64,000 nt of DNA from Taxillus chinensis (taxonomy: Eukaryota > Streptophyta > Magnoliopsida > Santalales > Loranthaceae), in NCBI GenBank assembly GCA_023512835.1, contig CM042084.1:55730793-55794792 (forward strand), given 5' to 3'. Made by a program: the position numbers and the translations under genes. Positions within the stretch are counted from its first letter, which is position 1. Every line of letters begins with the position of its first letter. Shown here piece by piece: positions 31,899 to 43,597 of this stretch. The notes under the pieces were generated by a model, which searched no databases, was not told the DNA's origin, and worked only from the letters and a program-made list of their open reading frames with translations.

Positions 31899-34185
31899 TG
31901 TTGTACCCCATTTTGCTGGGCCAGTAAATCCAAATTGAAAGATCTCAAAATGCCTCAAGGTCAACACCGAAGGATAGAGGACAAAATTTGGAAACCAACG
32001 CACTTGACCGTGCCCAAATCCGATTTAAAACGAAGAAGTTATGACTAAAATGGCTTTCGGCATGGAAAATCAAACTTGCGGAAGAACGGTTAACGCCCTC
32101 GGTCAAACTGATCGAAAATATGATTGCGGAAATCTCCCTGAAGCTGTTCAGGCGAATTCATGGTCGCTGCCCCAAGCCTGCACTCGCAACACTCATAGTC
32201 GAAGACCAACAGTCAGCCTCGAAGCCTCGCAGCCTGCACTCGCAGACTCGCAGCTCTGCCTCGACGCTTCGCAGTCCAGCTCATCCTCGAAGTTCGCAAC
32301 ACCCGCAGCCTCGAAGCCCTGCCTCATAGCCTGCAGACTCGTAGTCCAGCTCTGACACACAGCCTCGTAGTCAGCGCTTACCCTCGTAGCCTCGTAGCAC
32401 AACCCAGCCTCGAAGCCCCGTAGTCCAGCTCACCCTTGAAGACTCGTAGCTCAGCCTGCCTCGTAGTCCAGCTCAGCCTCGCCGACTCGCAGCCCTCGCA
32501 GTCAGTCCAGCCTCGTAGCACAGCCAGCCTCGAAGCCTTGCCTCGAAGCCTCACAGTCAGCCCAACCTCGAAGCCTCGCAGTTAGCCCAACCTCGAAGCC
32601 CCTGCCTCGAAGCCTCGCAGTCAGCCTCGCAACAGTTAGCCTCGTAGCCTCGTAGTGCAGCCTTGCCTCGAAGCCTCGAAGCGCGGCCTCGCCTCGAAGC
32701 CTCGAAGCGCAGTCTCCACCCTTCGACGGCTATGACCCGTCGACGCGGCTTCAACCCTTCGACCCTTCGACGCGGCTACGATTCGTCGACGTGGCTTTGA
32801 CCCTTCGACACGGCTACAACCCGCCGACACGGCTTTGCCCCTTCGACCCTTCGACCCTTCGACGCGGCTACGACTCTTCGATGCGGCTTCGACCTTCGAC
32901 CCTTCGACGCGGCTACGACCCTTCGATGCGGCTACCACCTTCGACCCTCCTAGGCAGCTACAGTCTTCGACCCTACGAGGCAGCTTCCAACTCGCGACAC
33001 TGGACCCTTGCAACCTTCGGCTGAAAATTCCAAACGACACCGTTTTGTTTCCCTTTAAGTGCACAGTAAAGCGGATGCTATAACTCCCGGAATTGATTTA
33101 AAAAGGCTCAAAAAATGTGTTTAATGTCTGGGGACTCGTTTCAACCTCGTAAAAGCACCTGTCGTTCTTGAAACTCGCTGTCAACATATGGGAACTCCAA
33201 AAATCACACCATTTAATTCTCCAAGTTCCCAAAGAGCCGTCTGTCCCCTCCAAGACTTCTATAAATAATCGTTTGCTCCATCAAAAAAAGGGATCCGGGT
33301 TCGAGAGGCCAACAGATAGAAAAAGAATTGGAGAGAAATTCAAGAATTCGGTGGACTCACTGGCTGGAACTGAAGGAGACATCCTCCATCACTTTGTTGG
33401 ATTTTGTCTCCACGTCCATCAAGCAGTCAAAGAGGAGTGAAGCTAGCAGGAACATCAAGCTTGATTTCCAGGTTTTATTCCCCTCTTATCTTATATTCAT
33501 CATCTTAAGGTATACCAATCTCATTTTCTTTTATCTAAAAATACAAAACGTTTTCAAAGGCCCGGTGGCCATGGGATTGAGCTTTCATGCTCATATCCTC
33601 GCCGCTTGGCCAACATTGAGTTTGGTAGTGAATCCGAGCTTCTCAGTATGCTCTTCACGACATAGACCCTACTTTTTAGTATTTTAAGAAAAAAACCAAA
33701 TTCTTTTCAAACAAACCCAGGCTCTTGTGATTATGAGATTAAGTCTTATTGCTTATGTCTCCATTATCCGGCCGACATCAACTGTAGCAGTGAATCCAAG
33801 CTCCACACTGTGCTCTTCATGCCACGGGTTTTCTTTCTATTTTCCTCGATAAAACAAAAGAATAACATTCATTTTCTAAAATAAACTAACCGTAGTTTTT
33901 TTTACAATGAGATAAAAGAGGGGGAAATTAAAATAAGCAAGCACCCATAGACAAAGACTAGGTACCAATTTTGGGCATTGTGGGGGTGCAAGAACTTTTC
34001 TTCCTTCCCCATATGTAACCGACTCCCGAACCTATTCTCTGGAAACCGTAGACCCTCCTAGGTGGCCAAACACACCTTTATTTTTGTTTGTGTGAGCTAT
34101 GGCAATAATGGCTCAATGACCAAATTTCCATCCAAAGGAGTAATCTCAAGCCAGTCACGAGCCCAGACGACACTGGGTGATGACA
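31899..34185 (+). repeat. 3' LTR of Ogre element
   Basis: 2287 bp, matching 14484-16804. Differences include GT for GG near the start (TGTTGTACC), a deletion near 34088 and repeat-number changes in the TTCGA arrays (32165-32985). It ends GATGACA at 34185, followed by CACAT, the near-match of the left target duplication CATAT. Confidence 0.93.
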
Positions 34186-34591
34186 CACATATCTCACCTA
34201 GTCATTCTCAGAATATCAGCAGTATTATCACTATTTAGTTTGTTCACATTGCACAAGTCCACTAGTACACAAATTCCATACCACACATTCTTTTCTTTGT
34301 GGTCATGCTTAAATTTATCAGAGTTGCACAATTATTATTATTATTTTTTTTCACATTTAAAACATTCCCACAGTTATCCATACATTCATACGTAAACAAC
34401 AAATGGAACTAGTGCCCTAATGCCAAATGCATGCAAATCTTACCACAAGACTGGACTACCCCAAGTATACCTTAGAGGCTCCAAGAGGACCGTGTTGATC
34501 AGGCATGTCCCTCTAGGCTCCTCCAAAGGACTCAAGATAACCAAGTCCACCCACTACCCTAGGCCAACTAGACCATGCTCTGATACCATAT
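34186..34591 (-). other. A' chromovirus 5' leader with iMet primer site
   Basis: Noncoding sequence continuing from 14483 across the Ogre insertion. Next to the A' LTR, the complement of 34577-34588 reads TGGTATCAGAGC, the iMet primer site, three bases inside the LTR end. So the LTR at 34592-39316 is the 5' LTR of a minus-strand element whose body runs left. No gag is recognisable in what follows; 12464-14483 is either a long leader or a rearranged body. Confidence 0.65.
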
Positions 34592-35578
34592 TATCACGCC
34601 CCGGATTTCCAGCCGAGGAGACCAGAACGTGACCGTCCCTTTACCCGAGTCTGGATAAAGGGGTAAGGATACAATTTGCCCACACAAGACACCATACATT
34701 TCACAACAAATATTCAGAGAGACAGTCATATATATATATAAAGTTCAAACCATTATTAACGTGTTCAAATATGTTTGTATTACATATAACTCCTCAATAC
34801 AATATCTCCCCACTGGGGTTACAAAGCTCTCACAGAAACAACAAAACACAGATAATAGTAAGAAAAGCCACAAGCAGGTCTTCCACCTTGGTGTTTCCAC
34901 CTAACGCCTGTAAGTCCCTGTAAAGAAAACAACACGGTAGGAGGGGTGAGCAACTACAGCTCAGTAGGGATCATGTCTCCCCAACCCATCCCATGCTCCT
35001 AGCATCTACATGCCATGTGTACTAGTGCTGTGTCGTGATACAAATCATTTTAACAAATATAATAACAAACCACATCAGCAAATACAATCATTTCCATAAC
35101 CACACAGGCTAACTGGTCCACAGCCACATAGGTTAACACATGAACAGTCCCGGGCTTCCACAACCACCGGGTTCCAAGAGCAGTCCCGGGCTTCCACAGC
35201 CACCAGGTTCGAAGAACAGTCCCGGGCTTCCATAGCCACCGGGTTTCACAAAACATAGTACACATAGCCACTCAGGCATAACATCGAACACATAATAGGC
35301 ACAGTTTCTCCGGCATAACAGCAAACACAAGATATGCACAGTCAATCAGGCATAATAACAAACACTTAATATGCACAGCCTCACAGGCATAATTTTAAAC
35401 ACTTGACATGCGTGGCCTCACAGGCATAATCTCAAACACTTGGTATGCAAATAGACATGTATCCAAACAACACGTCATTGAGGGCCAACATTCATATAGG
35501 AGGTCACACTTATATGAATTTACATATAAATAATATAACAACAATAATGATATCCAATAGTTCATTCACCACAGGGCC

Positions 35579-38500
35579 TGTCATCACTGGTTTTCGTCCG
35601 GGCCCGTTTGGGGTGAGCTCAAACTAAACCAATGGTGAGAAAATTTAGAGTCGCCACCAACTGTTTTTGGGGTACAGTTGGATACCCTCTACTTTGAGTC
35701 GTTTCAAGTGTGTGGCCTGCATTATCAGAGAAGGGTTCGGGAGTTGGTTACGTGTAGGGAAGGATTAGCACCCCTACAGGGCCCTTTCGGTATCTAATTT
35801 AGGAGGAGGAGGTTTTTTATTTTATTTGTACTGCCATGACTGGGTTAAATTTCCCAAAAAGTCTATGATTTTTATTTAGTTAAGTTATTTATTCAAGTCA
35901 TGGTGAAAATGGATTTACCCTAAATTTCTAAAGGGAATCCTAAAGGTTTTGGGTTTTTGTTTGAAGTGGATAATGAGATCCTACGGGTTGGTTTTGGTGT
36001 TTGGTTTTATTTTGTAAATTGAAAATATGATTTTTTTCTTTTTTATTTTTCTTTTTTTTGTTTTGGTTTTTTGGGTTAGAAAACATACATTTTTTGTTTG
36101 TTTTTGTTTTTGTTTTATTTTTATTTTTTTTTTTTTTTTTTTTTTTTTGTTTTTTGTTTTTGTTTTTTGTTTTTGTTTTTTTTTTGTTTTGGAAATTGAA
36201 GTACTAATTTTGGTTTTTTTTTTGTTTGAAAACAAGAAAACGTTTTTTTTTTTTTGTTTTTGTTTTGTTTTTTTTGTTTGTTTTTGGAAACCTTTCTTTC
36301 TTTCTTTTTTTTTTTTTGAAAACCCAAAATCTTAAATCAAAGTAATGAACATATGCATTAAAGTAAAAAAAAAAATTGTGGAGTGTGTGATTATGACATC
36401 CACAAATAAATAAACAGAAAAACACTTTTTTTCTTTTTTTCTTTTTTTTGTCATCTCCTCTTTCTCTTATGCCTTTCTTTGCGTTCTTTTTTTTCTTGTT
36501 TCCACTATATTTTACATATTACAACGTACCACATACAAACAATGAAAATACAAGGAAAATACAATAGCAAATACTAAAAATTACATCAAATATAGAGATA
36601 AGCTAAAAAATGAAAACTAGGAAAATACTAAAATCACATTAAATATAAATATAAATAAGCTAAAAAAAGAGCAACAAATGTAAATTACACTGACTTTGAC
36701 TTGAATGGGGCTTTATCACGGGATGTCTGTCTGAAATATTCTGTCTGTACCGAAAGACGCTTGCTTACCCAAATCACCAAATTCCAGTAGCACTAAGTGC
36801 AACGATCAGCTAGGACGTACTGTGGAGACTGCCAAGGTACACTGATTTTTTTTTTTTTATGATAGAAACGTAAGAAAAAGAGAGAAAAAAGAAAGCAAGC
36901 GATGGCATTGTTTTTTTGTCTTTCTTCTGCTAAAAAAAGGCTGGAACGAAATAAGAGGGAAAGAGAAGTTGGGAAGGATGGGCGATTTTGATTTTAGGAC
37001 AGGGAAGTGTTGGGCGAAAATCTGGAATTAGGCAACTGGGTATGAAGATAGCAGCATGGTTCTCTCTTTTCGCGTGGGGAAGAATTTGGGACTCTACTCT
37101 CCCTTTTTTTCTGCAGGGAAGAAGCTGGCGGGATCTGGTTTTTTTTTCTCTCTGTGTTTTTTTCTCAACTCTCTGTTTTTTTTTTCTATGCCTCTGTTTG
37201 CGCTGGGACGAGGCTGGGGTGTAAATGGTATCAGGGTTTTTCAATGATGATCAGGGCTCTCTCTGTTTTTTTTTGGGCTTTTTTTTTGGGAGGAAGCTGG
37301 GGCGTTTTTTTTGATGTATTGATGGGTCTCTCTCCTTTTTTTTTGCGTGGACAAAAGCCTGGATTGTCATTAATTGCTACATTTAATGCTCTATTACGAA
37401 GGTCAACGTTTTTTAATTGCAGATTTTGTGCTTTGTCTGGTGGTTGGACAGCCTGTGCGTAAAATGGGGAAGCTCGTGATTGCCGTTTCGTTCTTTTGTG
37501 AGCACATGCATCTGACAGGCGTTGAAAGGCATCTTTGACAATTGCCAGCAAATAAAAACACATCCCGTGAGCAGCCAGCAAGAAAAGCCAGCGAGAGGAG
37601 CCAAACAGCGAAAGTCAGACGTTAAGGGTCAGAATGTCGGCAGGGTCGAAGTGTCGGCAGGGTCGAAGCTGCGATGGGTCAAAATTTCGGTGGGGCAAAA
37701 GTCAACGGTCAATGGGTCGAAGTGTCGGCAGGTCGAAGGTCAATGGTCAACGGGTCGAAGGTCGGAGGTTGATAGGCTTCGAGGGTCCGTGGGTCGTAGG
37801 TCAAGGTTCGAAGGTTCGCAGGTCCGTGGGTCGTAGGTCAAGGTTCGAATGTTCGCAGATTAGGGTCAAAGGGTCGAAGGGCCGAAGGGCGAGTCGAAGG
37901 TCGGAGTGTCGGCAGCGGGGCTTCGAGGCTTCGAGGCTTCGAGGCTTCGATGCTTCGAGGCTTCGAGGCTTCGGGGCTTCGATGCTTCGGGGCTTCGAGG
38001 CTTCGAAGGTCAATGGGTCGAGGTGGCGAGTCAAAGGTCGGAGTATCGGCCGGTCAACGGTCAACGGTCAACCTCGAAGTTTTTTTTTAAAAATTACCTT
38101 TTTACCCTTACCTACAATGCAAAAATGGACGACCTTTTAGGAATTGTTTGGGAAGACCCATATTCGCCTACATAAACATTTTGGAGAGTTTCGCATGATC
38201 ACTTTTGCAGGCAGTTTGACCAGGGGCATTGACCATCTTTTGGCAAGTTTGACTTTTTCCAACGAAAGTTGTTTTCGCCATAACTTATTCATTTTAAGTC
38301 CGATTTGAGCTCGGTCAAGTGCGTTGGTCTCCAATTTTCATCCTCCATCACCTGGTGTTGGTCTTGGGGCGCTTCAAGGACTTGTAGCGGAAGTCATTAA
38401 TTCTGGACTCCCCCGTCCGTGTCAATTGTATCCATCTCGTGCAAATTGGGGTAAACCATTTCGAACCATTCCTTGGAAGTATGGGATCATTGTGGACCTG

Positions 38501-38580
38501 TTCAACAAGGTATATGGCATGGGCAGAAAGGTATATCAAATGGGGTTAGTATGTCTAACCCAGACAAAATGGGTCCAACA
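35579..38580 (-). mobile_element. Solo LTR of an Ogre-type element inside the A' LTR
   Basis: 3002 bp, TGTCATCACTGG ... TGGGTCCAACA, in minus orientation. It shares the terminal sequences and body motifs of the Ogre LTR (complement of 'accaacgcacttgaccg', the inverted TCGAAG array at 37620-38070, the 'gggagttggttacgtg' segment) but is longer and diverged, so it is a related subfamily. Flanks are GGGCC (35574-35578) and AGGCC (38581-38585), a 5-bp duplication with one mismatch. It has no internal region. Confidence 0.88.
36020..36335. repeat. T-rich low-complexity tract in the Ogre-type solo LTR
   Basis: About 300 bp of almost pure T with scattered G (T-runs over 20 bp near 36126-36148), absent from the full-length Ogre LTRs. 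It explains much of the extra length of this LTR. Lys-rich or Phe-rich open frames across it are artefacts. Confidence 0.9.
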
Positions 38581-38716
38581 AGGCCTAACCACGGATTAGG
38601 TACAAGAAGACAGAACCCCTACCTTACAAGTGTCCTTCTGCTCCTAGCCTCCACGCTAGACACCGTCCACCCACGCGAACCACCACAGCAACGATCCGGA
38701 GGTTCCCTCCCTCTCC

Positions 38717-38753
<37 letters not shown>

Positions 38754-39316
38754 CGGTGGCTGTGATGGCAAAAGAAACCAAAGAACCCTAAACCTAAGCC
38801 TAAACCCCTTTATATAGACACCACAACATCAAAATGACGTAGTTTTGATTAAGTGAAACCCAGCATCAAAACGACGTAGTTTTGATCGCACAAGCTACAA
38901 CCTTTTCACATCCATACAAGACAAAATACTCATAATTTCAACATGGTCCTTTGGGAAAAGATGATTAGAATAACAAAACAAAGGTGACGGTACAAAAATA
39001 TGGCTGCACGCCATAATGCACGTCATATCCCCATATGACGTGCAGCTCCAAATGCTGTGAAATTCTACCCCAAGCTTCCTTGCATCATGTAGAAGGCAGG
39101 TATGCAATAAAAACCTTGCAAGTCATAATGCCCCATATGACGTGCACTCTATTTCTACCTCCCTAGGCTACCCTATTTCATCAAAAGTTCCCTATTTGGT
39201 AAATAAAATGATTTGCCTGAAGTCCATGAGTAGAAGTTCCCCAAAAACTAGAAAATTGCTACTCAAAAGGCAAAACTGTGACTAACTCCACACATCCCAA
39301 AACACGGGTCATTACA

Positions 39317-41294
39317 AGATACCATTTTGGTATTGTGCTCGGCGATACGAGCGTTTTGGCTGTAGTTGAGCCTAATTTGGAGTTTGGGACCATGGAGGGT
39401 CAGTTGTGTAAGTTTGGGTGTTTGTTAATTAAGGAATTAACATGAAAATATAAATAGGGGAGAAAGAGAAAGAGATAGCAAATAGGTCATGTGCATTCCT
39501 ATCTTTGGAGAGAGCGTAGAGAGGGCGCAGAGCGTGGAAGAAGAAGAGTTTGCCGAAATTGGACCTTGTAGCTTGGATTTTGGTATGATTCCTCTATGAA
39601 TCCTTACTTGGTAAGTGTTCCTAATCTTCTATTTCGTTTATATTCTTGAGCATGTGTGATTTGGGTATAAATCGTGAGTTTAGCATGAACCCTAGATTTG
39701 GGGGAAATCCAATTTTGGGATTGAAATCTGTTTACATATGTATATGTATGTATCGGTGGCTATTATGCAATTTAGAGGCATTTAGGATGCGTTATGTGGT
39801 ATAAATTGTAGTTTGTTGAGTAAAGAAGGGGTTTGCGGGTGTTTAGGAATCGCTGGGTCAATTTCAGATGAACAACAAGCTGGAACGATAATGAACAGTG
39901 CTACCTACTGAAGGGAAGTGTTGGTGTATCTTGGAGCCAAAAGGTTTGAGGGTTGAAGGTCATAGGGTCGAAGGTTTGAGGGTCGAAGGTCGTAGGGTTG
40001 AAGGTTTGAGGGTCGAAGGTCGAAGGTCGAAGGTCAACAGCTCCGAATGCTTCAGATTAGGATCTCCGAGGCCTTGTTCCAGGGATCTTCGAGGCAGAGT
40101 CCTATGAGTCTTCCAGGCAGTGTTCCAGAGATCTTTGAGGCAGCAATTCTACGAATCTTCAAGGCAGTGTTCCAGAGAGCTTCAAGACACAGTTCTACGG
40201 ATCTTCGAGCCAGCAGCTTCGAGTCAGAACTTCGGGTCAGTGCTTCGGGTCAGGATCTTCGAGGCTGGGCTTCGAGCTTTGAGGTAGGGTATCTGGAAAG
40301 CCTTTTGGGGGCTGGTCCTTTTGAGCTATTTCTATTATCTTCCAACCCAGATTTTGTGGTATGAACATGGCATGAAATATTATGTGGTATAGAATTTTGT
40401 TGTTTGCTTGGCATGAAATATTATGTGGTATGAACATGGTTGAGGGTCTAGAACCTCATGGCTATCGGAGGCCTTGATTGTAGGGTTTTATTGATTTGAT
40501 TAGCTAGTCAACCGAGGTCCCATGCAGGGCTGGCTGGTAGCCGAGGTCCCCTATATAGGTGGTTGATAGCGGAAGGTCCCATGAGTGGCTACTTTTATAC
40601 TATGGTCCCACTGTGGCGAGCATGCTATAAAAGCCTTGCCCTGTGTTGATCAGCTGAGTTGTAAAGTATGTGGGACTTGATTGTGTGTTGTAAAGTCTGT
40701 GTGACTTGATTAACTGAACCTTGTGGGTCTATGCTTTGATTGTACTGCATAGTACTACGTTTTGTGAATGTTGTTGTGCATGTGTTTATGCTTTCATTGG
40801 TATTGCATAGGAAACTATGTGCATTATTGTATAATTATACATTCACTGGCACATGTATACACAGGTAGTGTGTAGTAGGTCACCTACTGAGCCTTTGTGC
40901 TCACCCTACGTTGCTGCCTTGATTGTCAGGTTTAGGCAGGAGGTAGCCTTGGGGGTTGTCGTCGAGCAGATCGAGCAAACTAGACCCTTTTTGATGTATG
41001 GGACCATGTCCATTCTGCTCATTTTGTATTATTCATGTATTTTCTTCCCGGACATGGGTCCGTGATTGTTATACTATATCTTATGATATGTATGCTATTA
41101 TATGATGATATTTTCATTCAGTTACATGGTTTTTGGAGTACAGGAATACCCTTGTTATATGATTGTACAGGTGCATTCGGGCAGCACCCGCTGTGGGTCC
41201 TTTTTGGTGCTATTTACCAACCCTTTGCCCTCGGGTGCGGGTATGGGGTAGTCATGTGCTCGATTTCAGGTCTCCTGGAGTTGGGGGCATAACA
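39317..41294 (+). repeat. LTR C (Ty3/gypsy), 5' end cut by A'
   Basis: A plus-orientation LTR ending GGGGGCATAACA at 41294 (degenerate CGTGACA end). It is homologous to D in the opposite orientation (for example 'agggaccatggagg' against 'gtgaccttggagg', 'gatgaacagt', and the 3' end 'gcgggtatgggg'). It includes a GTCGAAGGT / CTTCGAGGCAG array (39945-40270). It sits in the minus-strand gag fragment starting at 41295. Its left part was separated by the A' insertion. Confidence 0.75.
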
Positions 41295-41718
41295 AGGCTG
41301 GCTTAAGACCCAAGGTGAACTTATGGGCATTCAGGTCCTCCCTCGCTACAGTCTTGGGAGCAAATCTACTCAAGCTCTGGAACTCCCGCTCATACTCGGG
41401 CACTATCCTCGATCCCTACCTCAAGCTGCCGAATTCCTCTCTCTTTTGTCATCTCAGTGACTCAGGAAAGAACTCATCATGGAAAAGCTGCAAGAACTCC
41501 TCCCATAACATGAGCTATATTACACGGCTTCCCACGACGCTCTATCCCACTCCAAAGCATTCCCCTCTAGCTGTCGGATAGCCAACCTTACCTTATCGTC
41601 CTCCCAGGATAGGAGAAAGGAAAATACATGCTCAATCTGCCTCAACTAGTGCTCAGCCATCACTGGGTCCATCTCTCCCCTGAATCTTGGTGTTTGTTCC
41701 TTTCGGAACTGCATCACC
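41295..41718 (-). pseudogene. Ty3/gypsy gag fragment, C-terminal part
   Basis: The minus strand encodes a retrotransposon gag fold: TPRFRGEMDPVMAEH, QIEHVFSFLLSWEDDKVRLA, AIRQLEGNALEWDRASW, then YEREFQSLSRFAPK. There are several stops and a frame change. It continues upstream at 45487-45771 once solo LTR D and its duplicated ACATC are skipped. This is the oldest element in the right half, with LTR C, D and copia-2 inserted into it. Confidence 0.8.
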
Positions 41719-41723
41719 ACATC

Positions 41724-43562
41724 TGTCACGCCCCTGAATTCCAGGGTACTCGGAACCAGGAACATGACTTCTCCTTACCCGCACCCAAAAGGTCAAGGGG
41801 TAGGTGTCTAGCACCAAAAGTGACTACACCGCGGGTACTGTCTCAAATATGCAACCCTGTACAGTCATACATCAAGGGTAATCCTGTACTTTCCCATACA
41901 TCAACATGCATACAATAGGTCAAACAGTCATACAAACATTATATGATAAACAATGTGTAATACAACTGTCCACAGACCCTTGTCCAGGATATCACACAAA
42001 ACAATACAAAATGCAGTACTGTATCATACATAAGAGTAGTGGGCACATCCTCCTGGAACAAAGTCCTCCACTAGTCTCGGGGCACACCTGAAAAGGGTGA
42101 ACAACAAATAGGGGTGAGCGACAAGCTCAGTAGGTGACCCTAATACTCCACATCATGCAAACATACAAGTCTATACTATATGCTTAGTGTACTCGTGTAT
42201 TGTGTAGTGTGCATAATCATTAGGACCCAGCCTGCCCACACAAGACATCTTGTCCACGATCCTCAGAAAGATCCTAGCTCAGGGCACTCAGCCCTAGCTC
42301 CACGAGCTCAACGGCTCACAAGCTTAATGGCTCAACATGACCCTCAACAGGATCTCAGCTCAGGGCACTCAACCCTGGCTCCACGAGCTCAACGGCTCAA
42401 CCCAGGCCTTAGCCTGTCACGTCAACCACATAGCACCACCTGTGCCTCACGGTGAGAACACAAACAAGTCATGGATTTTAAGCCTCAAATCCTCAAACCA
42501 ACATACCAACACCAATATGGCATTAAGGTTGTCACGACCCGGATCTCCTAACACCGAGAAACCGGTTAGTGATACCCCATGCCTCGCACCCAGGAGGTCA
42601 AGGGGTTGGTGAATGGTCACCTAATAGGGCTCCCTCAAGGGTGCTGCCCACAACCTGCTATAATCTCACACACGACGTGCACAAACCATACAATAGAATA
42701 CTCCATTTAGGAAAACTGTATTACATGATACATAGGGTCACCAGCCCCAAAACACAGTGTTCCAAATAAATACAAGAGTTTCAAGTTTAACAGTTACAAT
42801 GTCTCAAAACAAAAACAGTAAATCAACACATATGCTTCCACGGCGGAACAGCCTCCTAACGCCTGCTAGGTCCTACAAAAAAAGACATTAAAGGTGGGTG
42901 AGCAAACCATAGCTCAGTAGGGGTTATGCCTCCCTGGACCGACCCAACATCTCCTCCACAAAATGCTCAATGCAGATATGTGCAGTGTAGTGTACCTAAA
43001 GTAGCAATGGAAAACACACAAGGAATTCACAGGTGGTTCCCTTAATGGAACCACAACATCTCATGTCCATTCAGGCCGCCCCCCTCAATGGGACATCTCA
43101 TGTCCATCCCATGGACTGTCCCCTCATTGGGACCTCAATATCTCAATCACAAGCACAATAACAAAGCACACAAAATATCTCATGGAACATCTCTATTAAA
43201 GCATAACAATTCTCACGCATGTATTAAATTCCCAGCACACATCAATAAAGTTCCACCACGTCTCAATTCCATGTTTCATCACACAAAACGCATGCACAAT
43301 ATACACTCAAATGTATACAACCATATATAAATATATTTACACATATCTCAGATTCACATATCATAATACAATCTCCCCAAAACGTTGTATTAAGCAATCA
43401 TAACAATGGAAACTAATTCCAGGAGATAGAACCACCTACCTCAAATCCAAATGTGTTAGGGTTTAGAAATCAAGAAAATCGGGTGATCCTCTTTCGTCCT
43501 TGCTCCTCTCCGATGGAACCTCTCGCTCCTAAGCATGCACCTGCTACGATCGCGCAGACAAT

Positions 43563-43597
<35 letters not shown>

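Larger units (their letters stand above)
14484..34185 (+). mobile_element. Ogre/Tat Ty3-gypsy retrotransposon, structurally complete
   Basis: Both LTRs (14484-16804, 31899-34185; TGTTG...GATGACA) are present, with a primer site resembling the Arg-tRNA-type site of Ogre elements, ORF1 (duplicated), gag-pro, a candidate intron, RT-RH, a second archaeal-type RNase H, integrase without chromodomain, a long 3' UTR with a tandem array, and a polypurine tract. The flanks are CATAT (14479-14483) and CACAT (34186-34190), a 5-bp target duplication with one mismatch. Length is about 19.7 kb including a 1920-bp nested solo LTR. Extra ORF1, an intron between protease and RT, dual RNase H and large size are hallmarks of Ogre. 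Confidence 0.93.
34592..39316 (-). repeat. 5' LTR of A' chromovirus, split by an Ogre-type solo LTR
   Basis: A family A LTR in minus orientation (start degenerate, TATCACGCCCCGG; end GGGTCATTACA at 39316). After removing the inserted LTR (35579-38580 plus a 5-bp duplication) it is about 1718 bp. It carries three 35-37-bp 'cagtcccgggcttccacagccaccggg' units (35125-35245), the paired palindromes (38828-38849, 38865-38886), a TATA-like complement (about 38812) and a CT run (about 38703-38752). It abuts LTR C at 39317, so AGATA (39317-39321) may be one TSD copy. Confidence 0.88.

Noticed and set aside
30506..32048. A possible His/Pro/Cys-rich repetitive protein
   Set aside because: All three frames are equally open because of the 31-bp unit; this is a repeat property.
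35981..36335. Lys-rich and Phe-rich open frames
   Set aside because: Translation of a T-rich low-complexity tract.
37634..38175. Open frames of 87-168 codons in the Ogre-type solo LTR
   Set aside because: They lie in the TCGAAG array and have repeat-derived composition.
40853..41292. Open frames of 70-85 codons with hydrophobic stretches near 41035-41292
   Set aside because: They lie inside LTR C, have no counterpart in the homologous LTR D, and show no domain.
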